Origin: Phocaeicola_A sp964514145
GTDB taxonomy: Bacteria > Bacteroidota > Bacteroidia > Bacteroidales > Bacteroidaceae
Assembly (NCBI GenBank): GCA_964514145.1
Contig: CAZEPM010000004.1
Coordinates: 1 to 47,616 of the forward strand
DNA length: 47,616 bases
Direction: 5' to 3'
Position numbers and translations under genes: made by a program. Shown here piece by piece: positions 30,567 through 39,519 of this stretch (within the stretch, counting starts at the first letter, position 1; every line of letters begins with the position of its first letter). Below the pieces are notes generated by a model that was given only the letters and a program-made list of their open reading frames with translations, was not told the DNA's origin and ran no database searches.

Positions 30567-32684
30567 ATGGCTAAGCAAGATTTGCATTTGACCCGTAATA
30601 TCGGTATCATGGCTCACATTGATGCCGGTAAGACAACTACTTCTGAACGTATCTTGTTCTACACCGGTTTGACCCACAAGATTGGTGAGGTGCACGACGG
30701 TGCTGCAACAATGGACTGGATGGTACAGGAGCAGGAACGTGGTATTACGATTACTTCTGCTGCTACGACTACTTATTGGAAGTATGCGGGTAATACTTAT
30801 AAAATTAACTTGATTGATACTCCGGGACACGTAGACTTTACTGCTGAAGTTGAACGCTCGCTGCGTGTGTTAGACGGAGCGGTGGCTACTTATTGCGCTG
30901 TAGGCGGAGTAGAACCGCAGTCTGAAACCGTGTGGAGGCAGGCAGACAAATACAATGTCCCTCGTATTGGCTACGTAAACAAAATGGATCGTTCGGGTGC
31001 AGATTTCTTTGAAGTCGTTCGTCAGATGAAGGAAATCTTGGGTGCAAACCCATGTCCGATCGTTATTCCTATCGGAGCAGAAGAAAATTTCAAAGGTGTG
31101 ATCGACCTGATCAAAATGAAAGCCATCTTGTGGCACGATGAGACGATGGGAGCCGATTATGACATCGAAGAAATTCCCGATAACTTTCTTAACGAAGCGA
31201 ATGAATGGCGTGAGAAAATGCTTGAGAAGGTAGCTGAGTTTGACGAAGCTCTGATGGAAAAATATTTCGACGATCCCACATCGATTACTGAAGAAGAGAT
31301 TATCCGTGCCTTGCGTGCAGGAACTCTGGAGATGGAAATTGTTCCAATGACTTGTGGCTCGTCGTTCAAAAACAAAGGCGTGCAAACATTGCTCGACTAT
31401 GTGTGCGCGTTCTTACCCTCTCCGCTAGATACTCCGAATATTGTCGGAACCAACCCTGCAACGGGTGCAGAAGAAGACCGTAAACCGAGCGAAGACGAAA
31501 AGACTTCGGCTTTGGCGTTCAAAATTGCAACCGACCCTTATGTTGGCCGTTTGACATTCTTCCGCGTCTATTCCGGTAAGGTAGAGTCCGGGTCTTACAT
31601 CTACAACTCTCGTTCGGGTAAGAAAGAACGTGTTTCACGTCTGTTCCAGATGCATTCCAACAAGCAAAATCCGGTTGAATTAATCAGTGCCGGCGATATT
31701 GGTGCCGGAGTGGGCTTTAAAGATATCCGCACGGGCGATACGTTGTGCGACGAAGACGCACCCATCGTATTGGAATCAATGGAATTCCCAGAGCCGGTTA
31801 TCGGTATTGCCGTGGAGCCGAAGACTCAGAAAGACTTGGACAAGCTGTCTAACGGTTTGGCTAAATTGGCCGAAGAAGACCCGACCTTTACGGTGCGCAC
31901 CGACGAGCAATCCGGACAAACCATCATCTCGGGTATGGGAGAGCTTCACTTGGATATCATTATTGACCGTCTGAAACGTGAGTTTAAGGTTGAATGTAAC
32001 CAAGGTAAGCCTCAGGTAAACTACAAAGAGGCCATTACGAAGACCGTAGAATTGCGTGAAGTTTATAAGAAACAGACGGGTGGACGCGGTAAATTTGCAG
32101 ACATTATCGTTTCTGTTGGTCCGGTTGATGAAGATTATACGCAAGGCGGATTGCAATTTATCGATGAAGTGAAAGGCGGTAACGTGCCTAAGGAATTTAT
32201 CCCTTCTGTTCAGAAAGGATTCCAGACCGCTATGAGAAATGGTGTGTTGGCCGGTTATCCGCTCGATTCGCTAAAAGTGGTTCTGAAAGATGGTTCGTTC
32301 CACCCGGTGGACTCTGACCAGTTGTCTTTCGAAATCTGTGCCATCCAGGCTTATAAGAATGCCTGCGTAAAAGCAGGTCCGGTCTTGACCGAGCCGATTA
32401 TGAAGCTGGAAGTGGTTACTCCGGAAGAGAATATGGGTGACGTGATTGGCGACCTGAACAAGCGTCGCGGTCAGGTTGAAGGTATGGAAACCAGTCGTTC
32501 GGGAGCCCGTATCATCAAGGCTATGGTTCCGTTGGCTGAAATGTTTGGCTACGTAACGGCTTTACGTACGATAACTTCCGGACGTGCAACATCTTCAATG
32601 ACTTACGATCATCATGCTCAAGTTTCTAGCTCTATTGCAAAGGCAGTGCTTGAGGAGGTGAAAGGTCGTGCAGATTTGGTATAA
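30567..32684 (+). CDS. fusA: Elongation factor G
   Basis: EF-G is the GTPase that translocates tRNA and mRNA and works in ribosome recycling. The 705-residue protein has G1 AHIDAGKTT, G3 DTPGHVDF and G4 NKMD, the switch I region, and the five usual domains ending in the AQVSSSIAKAVLEEVKGRADLV tail (in parts). It follows rpsG directly. The tuf gene that follows fusA in enterobacteria is absent, as in other Bacteroidota, and the S10 cluster comes next after a 98-base gap with a strong hairpin. Confidence 0.98.
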   Translation: MAKQDLHLTRNIGIMAHIDAGKTTTSERILFYTGLTHKIGEVHDGAATMDWMVQEQERGITITSAATTTYWKYAGNTYKINLIDTPGHVDFTAEVERSLRVLDGAVATYCAVGGVEPQSETVWRQADKYNVPRIGYVNKMDRSGADFFEVVRQMKEILGANPCPIVIPIGAEENFKGVIDLIKMKAILWHDETMGADYDIEEIPDNFLNEANEWREKMLEKVAEFDEALMEKYFDDPTSITEEEIIRALRAGTLEMEIVPMTCGSSFKNKGVQTLLDYVCAFLPSPLDTPNIVGTNPATGAEEDRKPSEDEKTSALAFKIATDPYVGRLTFFRVYSGKVESGSYIYNSRSGKKERVSRLFQMHSNKQNPVELISAGDIGAGVGFKDIRTGDTLCDEDAPIVLESMEFPEPVIGIAVEPKTQKDLDKLSNGLAKLAEEDPTFTVRTDEQSGQTIISGMGELHLDIIIDRLKREFKVECNQGKPQVNYKEAITKTVELREVYKKQTGGRGKFADIIVSVGPVDEDYTQGGLQFIDEVKGGNVPKEFIPSVQKGFQTAMRNGVLAGYPLDSLKVVLKDGSFHPVDSDQLSFEICAIQAYKNACVKAGPVLTEPIMKLEVVTPEENMGDVIGDLNKRRGQVEGMETSRSGARIIKAMVPLAEMFGYVTALRTITSGRATSSMTYDHHAQVSSSIAKAVLEEVKGRADLV

Positions 32685-32695
32685 AGTATATCTGT

Positions 32696-32749
32696 GATAA
32701 TCGAGAAAGCAGATTAGCGAATGACTCTTAATTTGCTTTTTCCATTATC
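32696..32749 (+). promoter_or_regulatory. Conserved-looking hairpin leader between fusA and rpsJ
   Basis: AAAGCAGATTA at 32706-32716 pairs with TAATTTGCTTT at 32729-32739 (11 bp, one G-U) around a 12-base loop. Below a 4x4 internal loop, GATAAT (32696-32701) pairs with ATTATC (32744-32749). No T-run follows. The position before the S10 operon is where E. coli has its L4-controlled leader, so it is a candidate autoregulatory or processing element. Confidence 0.6.
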
Positions 32750-32782
32750 ATAATTGTTTAATTTATATATTAAGTAAAACGA

Positions 32783-33088
32783 ATGAGTCAAAAGATTAGA
32801 ATTAAACTGAAGTCTTACGATCACAACTTGGTAGACAAGTCAGCGGAAAAAATTGTAAGAACGGTGAAAGCGACAGGTGCTATCGTGAGTGGTCCGATAC
32901 CGTTGCCAACCCACAAACGCGTTTATACGGTAAATCGTTCGACATTTGTGAACAAGAAATCTCGTGAACAATTTGAGCTTTCTTCTTACAAACGCCTGAT
33001 CGATATTTATAGCTCGACAGCTAAGACGGTAGATGCGCTCATGAAGCTGGAATTGCCTAGCGGAGTGGAAGTTGAGATTAAAGTTTAA
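32783..33088 (+). CDS. rpsJ: 30S ribosomal protein S10
   Basis: S10 (uS10) binds the 30S head and, as NusE, takes part in transcription antitermination. It has 101 residues, with IRIKLKSYDHNLVDKSAEKIV at the start in parts and the GPIPLPTHKRVYTV loop. It is first gene of the S10 cluster, behind the hairpin leader at 32696-32749. Confidence 0.98.
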   Translation: MSQKIRIKLKSYDHNLVDKSAEKIVRTVKATGAIVSGPIPLPTHKRVYTVNRSTFVNKKSREQFELSSYKRLIDIYSSTAKTVDALMKLELPSGVEVEIKV

Positions 33089-33119
33089 GAACAAACCAAC
33101 AAATTAAAAATTAATTGAA

Positions 33120-33737
33120 ATGCCAGGATTATTAGGAAGAAAAATCGGAATGACATCCGTGTTCAGTGCTGATGGTAAGAATGTACCATGCACTGTTATC
33201 GAAGCTGGCCCTTGTGTAGTTACTCAAATTAAAAGTGTGGAAAAGGATGGCTATGCAGCTGTTCAGGTAGGTTTCCAAGATATGAAAGAGAAACATACGA
33301 CCAAACCGTTGATGGGACACTTTAAGAAAGCCGGTGTAACTCCCAAGCGCCACTTGGCCGAGTTCAAAGATTTTGAGAAAGAGTTAAACTTGGGTGACGT
33401 AATTACTGTAGAACTGTTTAGCGATTCTACTTATGTAGACGTTATCGGTACTTCTAAAGGTAAAGGTTTCCAAGGCGTTGTTAAACGACATGGTTTTGGC
33501 GGTGTAGGACAAACTACTCACGGACAGCACAACCGCGCTCGCAAGCCGGGTTCTATCGGAGCTTGTTCTTATCCGGCAAAAGTATTCAAAGGTATGCGTA
33601 TGGCAGGTCAAATGGGTTGCGATCGTATTACTACTCATAACTTACAAGTATTAAAAGTGATTCCCGAACACAATTTGTTGCTGATTAAAGGTTCTGTTCC
33701 GGGATACAAAGGTTCAATCGTAATAATTGAGAAATAA
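33120..33737 (+). CDS. rplC: 50S ribosomal protein L3
   Basis: L3 (uL3) initiates 50S assembly, with a long loop that reaches the peptidyl transferase centre. The 205-residue protein begins MPGLLGRKIGMTSVF and has the conserved FGGVGQTTHGQHNRARKPGSIG loop (in parts), including the glutamine that is methylated by PrmB in some bacteria. Its last base is shared with the rplD start (TAATG), so they are translationally coupled. Confidence 0.98.
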   Translation: MPGLLGRKIGMTSVFSADGKNVPCTVIEAGPCVVTQIKSVEKDGYAAVQVGFQDMKEKHTTKPLMGHFKKAGVTPKRHLAEFKDFEKELNLGDVITVELFSDSTYVDVIGTSKGKGFQGVVKRHGFGGVGQTTHGQHNRARKPGSIGACSYPAKVFKGMRMAGQMGCDRITTHNLQVLKVIPEHNLLLIKGSVPGYKGSIVIIEK

Positions 33738-34363
33738 TGGAAGTTAACGTATATAATATTAAAGGTCAGGAGACCGGCAGAAAGATAGCGTTAAACGAAT
33801 CTATCTTTGGAATTGAACCCAATGATCATGCTATTTACTTGGCCGTAAAGCAGTATTTGGCTAATCAACGTCAAGGAACTCATAAATCGAAAGAAAGAAG
33901 TGAGATAAGTGGTTCTACTCGTAAATTGGGTCGTCAGAAAGGTGGTGGCGGTGCACGTCGCGGTGATATCAACTCTCCGCTGCTGGTTGGCGGTGGACGT
34001 GTGTTTGGTCCGAAACCCCGTGATTATGGATTTAAGTTGAACAAAAAAGTAAAAGCTTTAGCTCGTCGTTCCGCCTTGTCTTATAAGGCTAAAGAGAATG
34101 CGATTATCGTTGTTGAAGACTTTACTTTTGAGGCTCCGAAGACTAAGGATTTTGTAGAGCTGTCAAAAAATCTTAAAGTATCTGACAAGAAGTTACTTCT
34201 TGTTTTGTCAGGATTAGATAAAAACGTATATTTGTCGGCTCGTAACATCAAACGCGCAAATGTTATAAGTGCTTCTAATCTGAATACTTACAGAGTTTTG
34301 GAGGCAGATACTCTTGTGGTTACTGAAAGCTCATTACAGAGCATTGATAACTTTGCAAAATAA
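33737..34363 (+). CDS. rplD: 50S ribosomal protein L4
   Basis: L4 (uL4) lines the exit tunnel and in E. coli represses the S10 operon. The 208-residue protein has the tunnel loop GSTRKLGRQKGGGGARRGDINSP (in parts). The start ATG overlaps the rplC stop by one base. It is the likely ligand if the 32696-32749 leader works as in E. coli. Confidence 0.97.
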   Translation: MEVNVYNIKGQETGRKIALNESIFGIEPNDHAIYLAVKQYLANQRQGTHKSKERSEISGSTRKLGRQKGGGGARRGDINSPLLVGGGRVFGPKPRDYGFKLNKKVKALARRSALSYKAKENAIIVVEDFTFEAPKTKDFVELSKNLKVSDKKLLLVLSGLDKNVYLSARNIKRANVISASNLNTYRVLEADTLVVTESSLQSIDNFAK

Positions 34364-34376
34364 GGAGGTTTAAGCG

Positions 34377-34670
34377 ATGGGAATTATTGTTAAACCGTTA
34401 GTGACGGAAAAAATGACGGCAATAACCGAAAAGTATGCTAACCGTTTCGGTTTTATTGTGCGTCCTGAAGCTGACAAACTTGCGATCAAGAAAGCTGTGG
34501 AAGCTATGTATAATGTTACGGTGGTTCGTGTGAATACGATGAACTATATGGGTAAGAGAAAAACCCGTTATACGCGTTCCGGTATTATCAAAGGTCGCAA
34601 AAATGCTTTCAAGAAAGCGATTGTAACGTTGAAAGAAGGCGAAACTATTGATTTTTATAGCAATATTTAA
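34377..34670 (+). CDS. rplW: 50S ribosomal protein L23
   Basis: L23 (uL23) sits at the tunnel exit and docks trigger factor and SRP. The 97-residue protein has IIVKPLVTEKM and FIVRPEADKLAIKKAVE. The start at 34377 is preceded at 8 bases by AAGGAGG (34362-34368), a full Shine-Dalgarno, which is rare in this phylum. Confidence 0.97.
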   Translation: MGIIVKPLVTEKMTAITEKYANRFGFIVRPEADKLAIKKAVEAMYNVTVVRVNTMNYMGKRKTRYTRSGIIKGRKNAFKKAIVTLKEGETIDFYSNI

Positions 34671-34675
34671 AGAAG

Positions 34676-35497
34676 ATGGCAGTACGTAAATTTAAGCCCA
34701 CAACACCGGGGCAGAGACATAAAATTATTGGTACTTTTGAAGAGATTACTGCATCGGTACCAGAAAAATCGCTCGTAAGAGGCAAACGTTCTTCGGGTGG
34801 TCGCAACAATACAGGTAAAATGACTGTACGCTACATAGGTGGTGGCCATAAGAGAAAATATAGATTGATTGATTTTAAGCGAAACAAAGATGGTGTTCCA
34901 GCAGTGGTGAAAACAATCGAATATGATCCGAACCGTTCGGCTCGTATTGCGTTGTTGTATTACGCTGATGGTGAGAAGAGATATATTATTGCTCCTAATG
35001 GATTGCAAGTGGGCAGCACTTTGATGTCGGGAGAGAATGCGGCGCCAGAGATTGGTAACGCCCTCCCATTGCAAAATATTCCTGTCGGTACGGTGATTCA
35101 CAACATTGAGTTACGGCCGGGTCAGGGTGCAGTATTGGTAAGATCTGCTGGTAATTTTGCTCAATTAACATCAAGAGAAGGTAAGTATTGTGTGATTAAA
35201 TTGCCTTCAGGTGAAGTAAGACAGATTCTCAGTGCTTGCAAAGCAACAATAGGCACTGTGGGTAATTCTGACCATGCGTTGGAAAGTTCTGGAAAGGCTG
35301 GACGTTCTCGTTGGTTGGGTCGTCGTCCTCGAAATCGTGGTGTTGTTATGAATCCAGTTGATCACCCGATGGGTGGTGGTGAAGGACGTGCTTCCGGAGG
35401 ACATCCTAGATCGCGCAAAGGATTGTATGCTAAAGGCTTGAAGACAAGAGCTCCGAAGAAACAATCTTCTAAGTACATTATCGAAAGAAGAAAGTAA
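34676..35497 (+). CDS. rplB: 50S ribosomal protein L2
   Basis: L2 (uL2) is needed for subunit joining and peptidyl transfer. The 273-residue protein has the RNA-binding core and the C-terminal NPVDHPMGGGEGRASGGHPRS block (in parts), including the histidine important for activity. It starts 5 bases after rplW. Confidence 0.98.
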   Translation: MAVRKFKPTTPGQRHKIIGTFEEITASVPEKSLVRGKRSSGGRNNTGKMTVRYIGGGHKRKYRLIDFKRNKDGVPAVVKTIEYDPNRSARIALLYYADGEKRYIIAPNGLQVGSTLMSGENAAPEIGNALPLQNIPVGTVIHNIELRPGQGAVLVRSAGNFAQLTSREGKYCVIKLPSGEVRQILSACKATIGTVGNSDHALESSGKAGRSRWLGRRPRNRGVVMNPVDHPMGGGEGRASGGHPRSRKGLYAKGLKTRAPKKQSSKYIIERRK

Positions 35498-35520
35498 TAA
35501 CAAGGTTAATTGAGTAAATT

Positions 35521-35790
35521 ATGAGTCGTTCATTAAAAAAAGGTCCATATATTAACGTTAAGCTTGAAAAAAAAGTGCTTGCCATGAATGAAAGCGGCAA
35601 GAAGTCTGTGATTAAGACTTGGGCTAGAGCTTCAATGATTTCCCCTGATTTTGTGGGACATACAATTGCAGTTCATAACGGAAATAAATTTATTCCTGTT
35701 TATATTACGGAAAACATGGTAGGACACAAGTTGGGTGAGTTTGCTCCGACGCGTACGTTCAGAGGCCATGCAGGTAACAAGAAGAAATAA
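35521..35790 (+). CDS. rpsS: 30S ribosomal protein S19
   Basis: S19 (uS19) binds the 30S head with S13 near the A-site tRNA. The 89-residue protein begins MSRSLKKGPYIN and has MVGHKLGEFAPTRTFRGH. It is followed 40 bases later by rplV. Confidence 0.98.
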   Translation: MSRSLKKGPYINVKLEKKVLAMNESGKKSVIKTWARASMISPDFVGHTIAVHNGNKFIPVYITENMVGHKLGEFAPTRTFRGHAGNKKK

Positions 35791-35830
35791 ACAGGCATTT
35801 TATATCTGAAATAATAAAGTAGAATAAATA

Positions 35831-36238
35831 ATGGGAGCAAGAAAAAGAATTTCGGCTGAAAAAAGAAAAGAAGCCTTAAAGACCATGTATTTTGCGAAGT
35901 TGCGAAATGTTCCTACGTCTCCGCGTAAGATGCGGTTGGTTGTGGACATGATTCGTGGTATGGAGGTAAACAGAGCTCTTGGCGTTTTGAAGTTTTCTTC
36001 TAAAGCTGCTTCTGCGAGAGTGGAAAAGTTGTTGCGCTCTGCTATTGCTAATTGGGAACAGAAGAATGACCGCAAGGCTGAGGACGGTGAATTGTATATA
36101 ACGAAGGTTTTTGTTGATGGTGCTACGACGCTCAAACGAATGAGACCGGCTCCACAGGGTAGAGGTTACAGAATCCGCAAACGTTCTAACCATGTGACAT
36201 TGTTTGTTGATACAAAGAATACTAATGATCAAAATTAA
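35831..36238 (+). CDS. rplV: 50S ribosomal protein L22
   Basis: L22 (uL22) has a long hairpin lining the exit tunnel and is a site of macrolide-resistance changes. The 135-residue protein carries the hairpin KRMRPAPQGRGYRIRKRSNHVT in parts, with no visible insertion. A 15-20 residue N-terminal extension (GARKRISAEKRKEALK) precedes the core and is typical of Bacteroidota. Confidence 0.97.
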   Translation: MGARKRISAEKRKEALKTMYFAKLRNVPTSPRKMRLVVDMIRGMEVNRALGVLKFSSKAASARVEKLLRSAIANWEQKNDRKAEDGELYITKVFVDGATTLKRMRPAPQGRGYRIRKRSNHVTLFVDTKNTNDQN

Positions 36239-36243
36239 GAGTA

Positions 36244-36972
36244 ATGGGACAGAAAGTTAATCCAATAAGTAATCGTCTGGGAATTATTAGAGGATGGGAT
36301 TCTAATTGGTACGGAGGTAAAGATTTTGGTGATGCTTTGCTTGAAGACAGCAAGATTCGTAAATATTTAAATACGAGATTGGCTAAAGCTAGCGTTTCTA
36401 GAATCATTATTGAGCGTACGTTGAAACTGATAACAATTACAATTTGTACCTCTCGGCCGGGTCTTATTATCGGTAAAGGTGGGCAGGAAGTTGATATGTT
36501 GAAAGAGGAGCTCAAGAAAATTACCGATAAGGATATTCAAATTAATATTTTTGAAATAAAGAGACCGGAGTTAGACGCTGTGATTGTAGCAAACAACATT
36601 GCCCGCCAGGTAGAAGGCAAGATTGCCTATCGCCGTGCAATCAAGATGGCTATTGCTAATACGATGCGTATGGGAGCTGAGGGGATTAAGGTTTTGATCT
36701 CGGGTCGTTTGAACGGTGCTGAAATGGCACGTTCGGAAATGTATAAGGAAGGAAGAACTCCATTGCATACATTCCGTGCCGATATTGATTATTGTCAGTC
36801 AGAAGCTTTGACTAAAGTTGGCTTGTTAGGAATCAAAGTATGGATTTGTCGCGGTGAAGTTTATGGCAAGCGAGATCTTGCGCCGAACTTTGTTCAGGCT
36901 AAAGAGAGCGGTCGCGGTGCCGGCGGCAATGGTGGAGGTAAAAACTTCAAAAGAAAGAAAACCAATCGTTAA
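36244..36972 (+). CDS. rpsC: 30S ribosomal protein S3
   Basis: S3 (uS3) forms part of the mRNA entry helicase. The 242-residue protein begins MGQKVNPISNRLG, has the KH-domain motif RPGLIIGKGGQEV, and ends with a basic glycine-rich tail (GRGAGGNGGGKNFKRKK). It starts 5 bases after rplV. Confidence 0.98.
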   Translation: MGQKVNPISNRLGIIRGWDSNWYGGKDFGDALLEDSKIRKYLNTRLAKASVSRIIIERTLKLITITICTSRPGLIIGKGGQEVDMLKEELKKITDKDIQINIFEIKRPELDAVIVANNIARQVEGKIAYRRAIKMAIANTMRMGAEGIKVLISGRLNGAEMARSEMYKEGRTPLHTFRADIDYCQSEALTKVGLLGIKVWICRGEVYGKRDLAPNFVQAKESGRGAGGNGGGKNFKRKKTNR

Positions 36973-36993
36973 CGGATTTGAATTTTAGGAGAT

Positions 36994-37422
36994 ATGTTAC
37001 AACCGAAAAAGACAAAATTCAGAAGACAGCAAAAGGGTCGCCAGAAGGGTTTCGCACAACGCGGAAATCAGTTGGCCTTTGGCTCTTTTGGAATCAAATC
37101 TCTGGGTACAAAATGGATTACAGGACGTCAGATTGAAGCTGCTCGTATTGCTGTAACAAGATATATGCAACGTCAAGGTCAGATATGGATTCGTATCTTC
37201 CCTGACAAACCCATTACGAAGAAGCCTGCTGATGTGCGTATGGGTAAAGGAAAAGGTAACCCTGAAGGGTTCGTAGCACCGGTTACTCCCGGACGAGTTC
37301 TGATAGAAGTGGAAGGTGTTTCGTATGAGATAGCAAAAGAAGCTTTACGTTTGGCTGCTCAGAAATTGCCGGTTACAACTAAGTTTGTGGTTAGACGTGA
37401 TTACGACTTTCAAAATGCATAA
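36994..37422 (+). CDS. rplP: 50S ribosomal protein L16
   Basis: L16 (uL16) lies near the A site and helps align tRNA. The 142-residue protein begins MLQPKKTKFRRQQKGR and has the RMGKGKGNPEGFVAPV loop, which in E. coli carries the hydroxylated arginine. It is followed 3 bases later by rpmC. Confidence 0.98.
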   Translation: MLQPKKTKFRRQQKGRQKGFAQRGNQLAFGSFGIKSLGTKWITGRQIEAARIAVTRYMQRQGQIWIRIFPDKPITKKPADVRMGKGKGNPEGFVAPVTPGRVLIEVEGVSYEIAKEALRLAAQKLPVTTKFVVRRDYDFQNA

Positions 37423-37425
37423 ATT

Positions 37426-37620
37426 ATGAAGATTGCAGAAATTAGAGAAATTCCTACCAACGAACTGGTAGAAAGAATTGATGCGGAAGTAACCAAATAT
37501 AATCAAATGGTTTTGAATCATTCTATCTCTCCTTTGGAGAATCCTGCGCAGATCAAGACTTTGCGTCGGACGATCGCACGCATGAAGACAGTGTTGCGCC
37601 AGAGAGAACTAAATAAATAA
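37426..37620 (+). CDS. rpmC: 50S ribosomal protein L29
   Basis: L29 (uL29) sits at the tunnel exit beside L23. The 64-residue protein is two helices, with the family block LENPAQIKTLRRTIARMKTVL in parts. The spacing to both neighbours is short (3 and 10 bases). Confidence 0.96.
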   Translation: MKIAEIREIPTNELVERIDAEVTKYNQMVLNHSISPLENPAQIKTLRRTIARMKTVLRQRELNK

Positions 37621-37630
37621 TAAAGGCCAG

Positions 37631-37888
37631 ATGGAAGTTAGAAATTTAAGAAAAGAAAGAACTGGGGTGGTTGTTAGTAATAAAATGGATAAGACGATTA
37701 CTGTGGCTGCTAAATTTAAGGAAAAACACCCCATTTATGGTAAGTTCGTTAGTAAGACGAAGAAATATCATGCTCACGATGAGAAGAATGAGTGTCAGAT
37801 TGGTGATACGGTACGTATCATGGAGACTCGTCCTTTGAGTAAAACTAAGAGATGGAGATTGGTAGAAATTATCGAAAGAGCTAAGTAA
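37631..37888 (+). CDS. rpsQ: 30S ribosomal protein S17
   Basis: S17 (uS17) is an early-binding 16S protein with an OB fold. The 85-residue protein has RKERTGVVVSNKMDKTITV and the GDTVRIMETRPLSKTKRWRL end. It is followed by rplN 2 bases later. Confidence 0.97.
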   Translation: MEVRNLRKERTGVVVSNKMDKTITVAAKFKEKHPIYGKFVSKTKKYHAHDEKNECQIGDTVRIMETRPLSKTKRWRLVEIIERAK

Positions 37889-37890
37889 TT

Positions 37891-38256
37891 ATGATACAGG
37901 CAGAATCTAGACTTATAGTGTGTGATAATAGTGGCGCTAAAGAAGCTCTCTGTATCCGTGTTTTAGGTGGAACAAGAAAGCGTTATGCTACTATTGGAGA
38001 TGTGATCGTGGTCGCAGTAAAGAATGTGATACCTTCAAGTGATATTAGGAAAGGTGCAGTGTCGAAAGCTTTGATTGTGCGCACAAAAAAAGAAATTCGT
38101 CGTGCTGACGGATCATATATTCGCTTTGATGATAATGCATGTGTTTTGTTGAACAATGCAGGCGAAATCAGAGGAAGCCGTATTTTTGGTCCGGTAGCCC
38201 GTGAGCTCCGTGCAGTAAACATGAAAGTTGTATCATTGGCACCTGAAGTGCTTTAA
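37891..38256 (+). CDS. rplN: 50S ribosomal protein L14
   Basis: L14 (uL14) forms intersubunit bridge B8 and is the docking site of the silencing factor RsfS. The 121-residue protein starts MIQAESRLIVCDNSGAKEAL and has the RGSRIFGPVARELR block. It is followed by rplX after 20 bases. Confidence 0.98.
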   Translation: MIQAESRLIVCDNSGAKEALCIRVLGGTRKRYATIGDVIVVAVKNVIPSSDIRKGAVSKALIVRTKKEIRRADGSYIRFDDNACVLLNNAGEIRGSRIFGPVARELRAVNMKVVSLAPEVL

Positions 38257-38276
38257 TTTGTAAAAGACATAAAGTA

Positions 38277-38597
38277 ATGAGTAAATTACATATAAAAAAG
38301 GGTGATACAGTTTACGTTAACTCTGGTGAAGATAGAGGCAAGACCGGTACGGTTTTGAAAGTTTTTGTTAAGGAAAAACGTGCATTGGTAGAAGGTATCA
38401 ATATGGTATCTAAGAGCATGAAGCCGAGTGCAAAGAATCCTCAGGGAGGCATTGTGAAGAAAGAGGCTCCTGTGCATATTTCTAATTTGAATGTGGTTGA
38501 TCCGAAAACCGGAAAGCCTACACGCGTAGGAAGAAGAAAAAATTCTGAGGGAATTTTAGTGCGTTATTCTAAAAAATCAGGGGAGGAGATTAAATGA
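38277..38597 (+). CDS. rplX: 50S ribosomal protein L24
   Basis: L24 (uL24) nucleates 50S assembly. The 106-residue protein has the KOW motif KKGDTVYVNSGEDRGKTGTV. Its TGA stop overlaps ATG 38594 (ATGA) and abuts the preferred rplE start at 38597. Confidence 0.97.
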   Translation: MSKLHIKKGDTVYVNSGEDRGKTGTVLKVFVKEKRALVEGINMVSKSMKPSAKNPQGGIVKKEAPVHISNLNVVDPKTGKPTRVGRRKNSEGILVRYSKKSGEEIK

Positions 38598-39157
38598 TGA
38601 GTAATACTGCTAGCCTTAAAAAAGAATATGCAGAGCGCATTGCTCCAGCATTGAAAAATCAGTTTCAGTATTCTTCTACAATGCAGATACCTGTACTTAA
38701 GAAGATTGTTATCAATCAGGGTCTGGGTATGGCTGTTGCAGACAAGAAGATTATTGATGTCGCAATTAATGAATTGACTGCAATTACAGGACAGAAGGCT
38801 GTGGCAACAGTTTCTCGTAAAGATATTGCCAATTTTAAACTGCGTAAGAAAATGCCGATTGGTGTGATGGTTACATTGCGCCGTGAAAGAATGTATGAAT
38901 TCCTTGAGAAGCTGGTTCGCGTAGCCCTTCCACGAATTCGTGACTTTAAGGGAATTGAAAGTAAGTTTGACGGTAGAGGTAATTATACTTTGGGAATACA
39001 GGAGCAAATCATTTTTCCTGAAATAAATATTGATTCGATTACCAGAATCTTGGGAATGGATATTACTTTTGTAACCTCTGCGAAGACAGATGAGGAAGGT
39101 TATGCCTTATTAAAAGAATTTGGTTTACCATTTAAAAACGCAAAAAAAGAGAATTAA
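38597..39157 (+). CDS. rplE: 50S ribosomal protein L5
   Basis: L5 (uL5) binds 5S rRNA and forms bridge B1b. I start it at the second of two tandem ATGs (38597), giving 186 residues beginning MSNTASLKKEY as in relatives. The first ATG, 38594, would add one methionine. A GGAGGAG Shine-Dalgarno lies about 9 bases upstream. The KIVINQGLG and LRRERMYEFLEKL blocks are intact. Confidence 0.97.
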   Translation: MSNTASLKKEYAERIAPALKNQFQYSSTMQIPVLKKIVINQGLGMAVADKKIIDVAINELTAITGQKAVATVSRKDIANFKLRKKMPIGVMVTLRRERMYEFLEKLVRVALPRIRDFKGIESKFDGRGNYTLGIQEQIIFPEINIDSITRILGMDITFVTSAKTDEEGYALLKEFGLPFKNAKKEN

Positions 39158-39160
39158 GTT

Positions 39161-39460
39161 ATGGCAAAAGAATCAATGAAGGCTCGTGAGGTGAAAAGAG
39201 CTAAACTTGTAGCCAAATATGCTAAGAAGCGTGCCGAATTGAAGAAAATTGTAAATACGGGTGATCCGGTAGCTGCTTACGAGGCTGCTCGCCAGTTGCA
39301 AGCTCTTCCGAAGAATTCAAATCCCATCCGTTTGCACAATCGTTGTAAACTGACAGGACGGCCAAAAGGCTATATACGTCAATTTGGTATCTCTAGAATT
39401 CAATTTCGTGAGATGGCTTCCAGTGGTTTAATCCCCGGAGTAAAGAAAGCAAGCTGGTAA
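39161..39460 (+). CDS. rpsN: 30S ribosomal protein S14, zinc-free form
   Basis: S14 (uS14) binds the 30S head. The 99-residue length and the single cysteine in NRCKLTGRPKGYIRQFG mark the long zinc-independent form, without the two CxxC pairs of the short form. It starts 3 bases after rplE. Confidence 0.97.
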   Translation: MAKESMKAREVKRAKLVAKYAKKRAELKKIVNTGDPVAAYEAARQLQALPKNSNPIRLHNRCKLTGRPKGYIRQFGISRIQFREMASSGLIPGVKKASW

Positions 39461-39519
39461 ATGATTGTTTAATTTAAATATTGTCAGGAGAGTCCTGATT
39501 AATTTAATTTATTGTTTTT

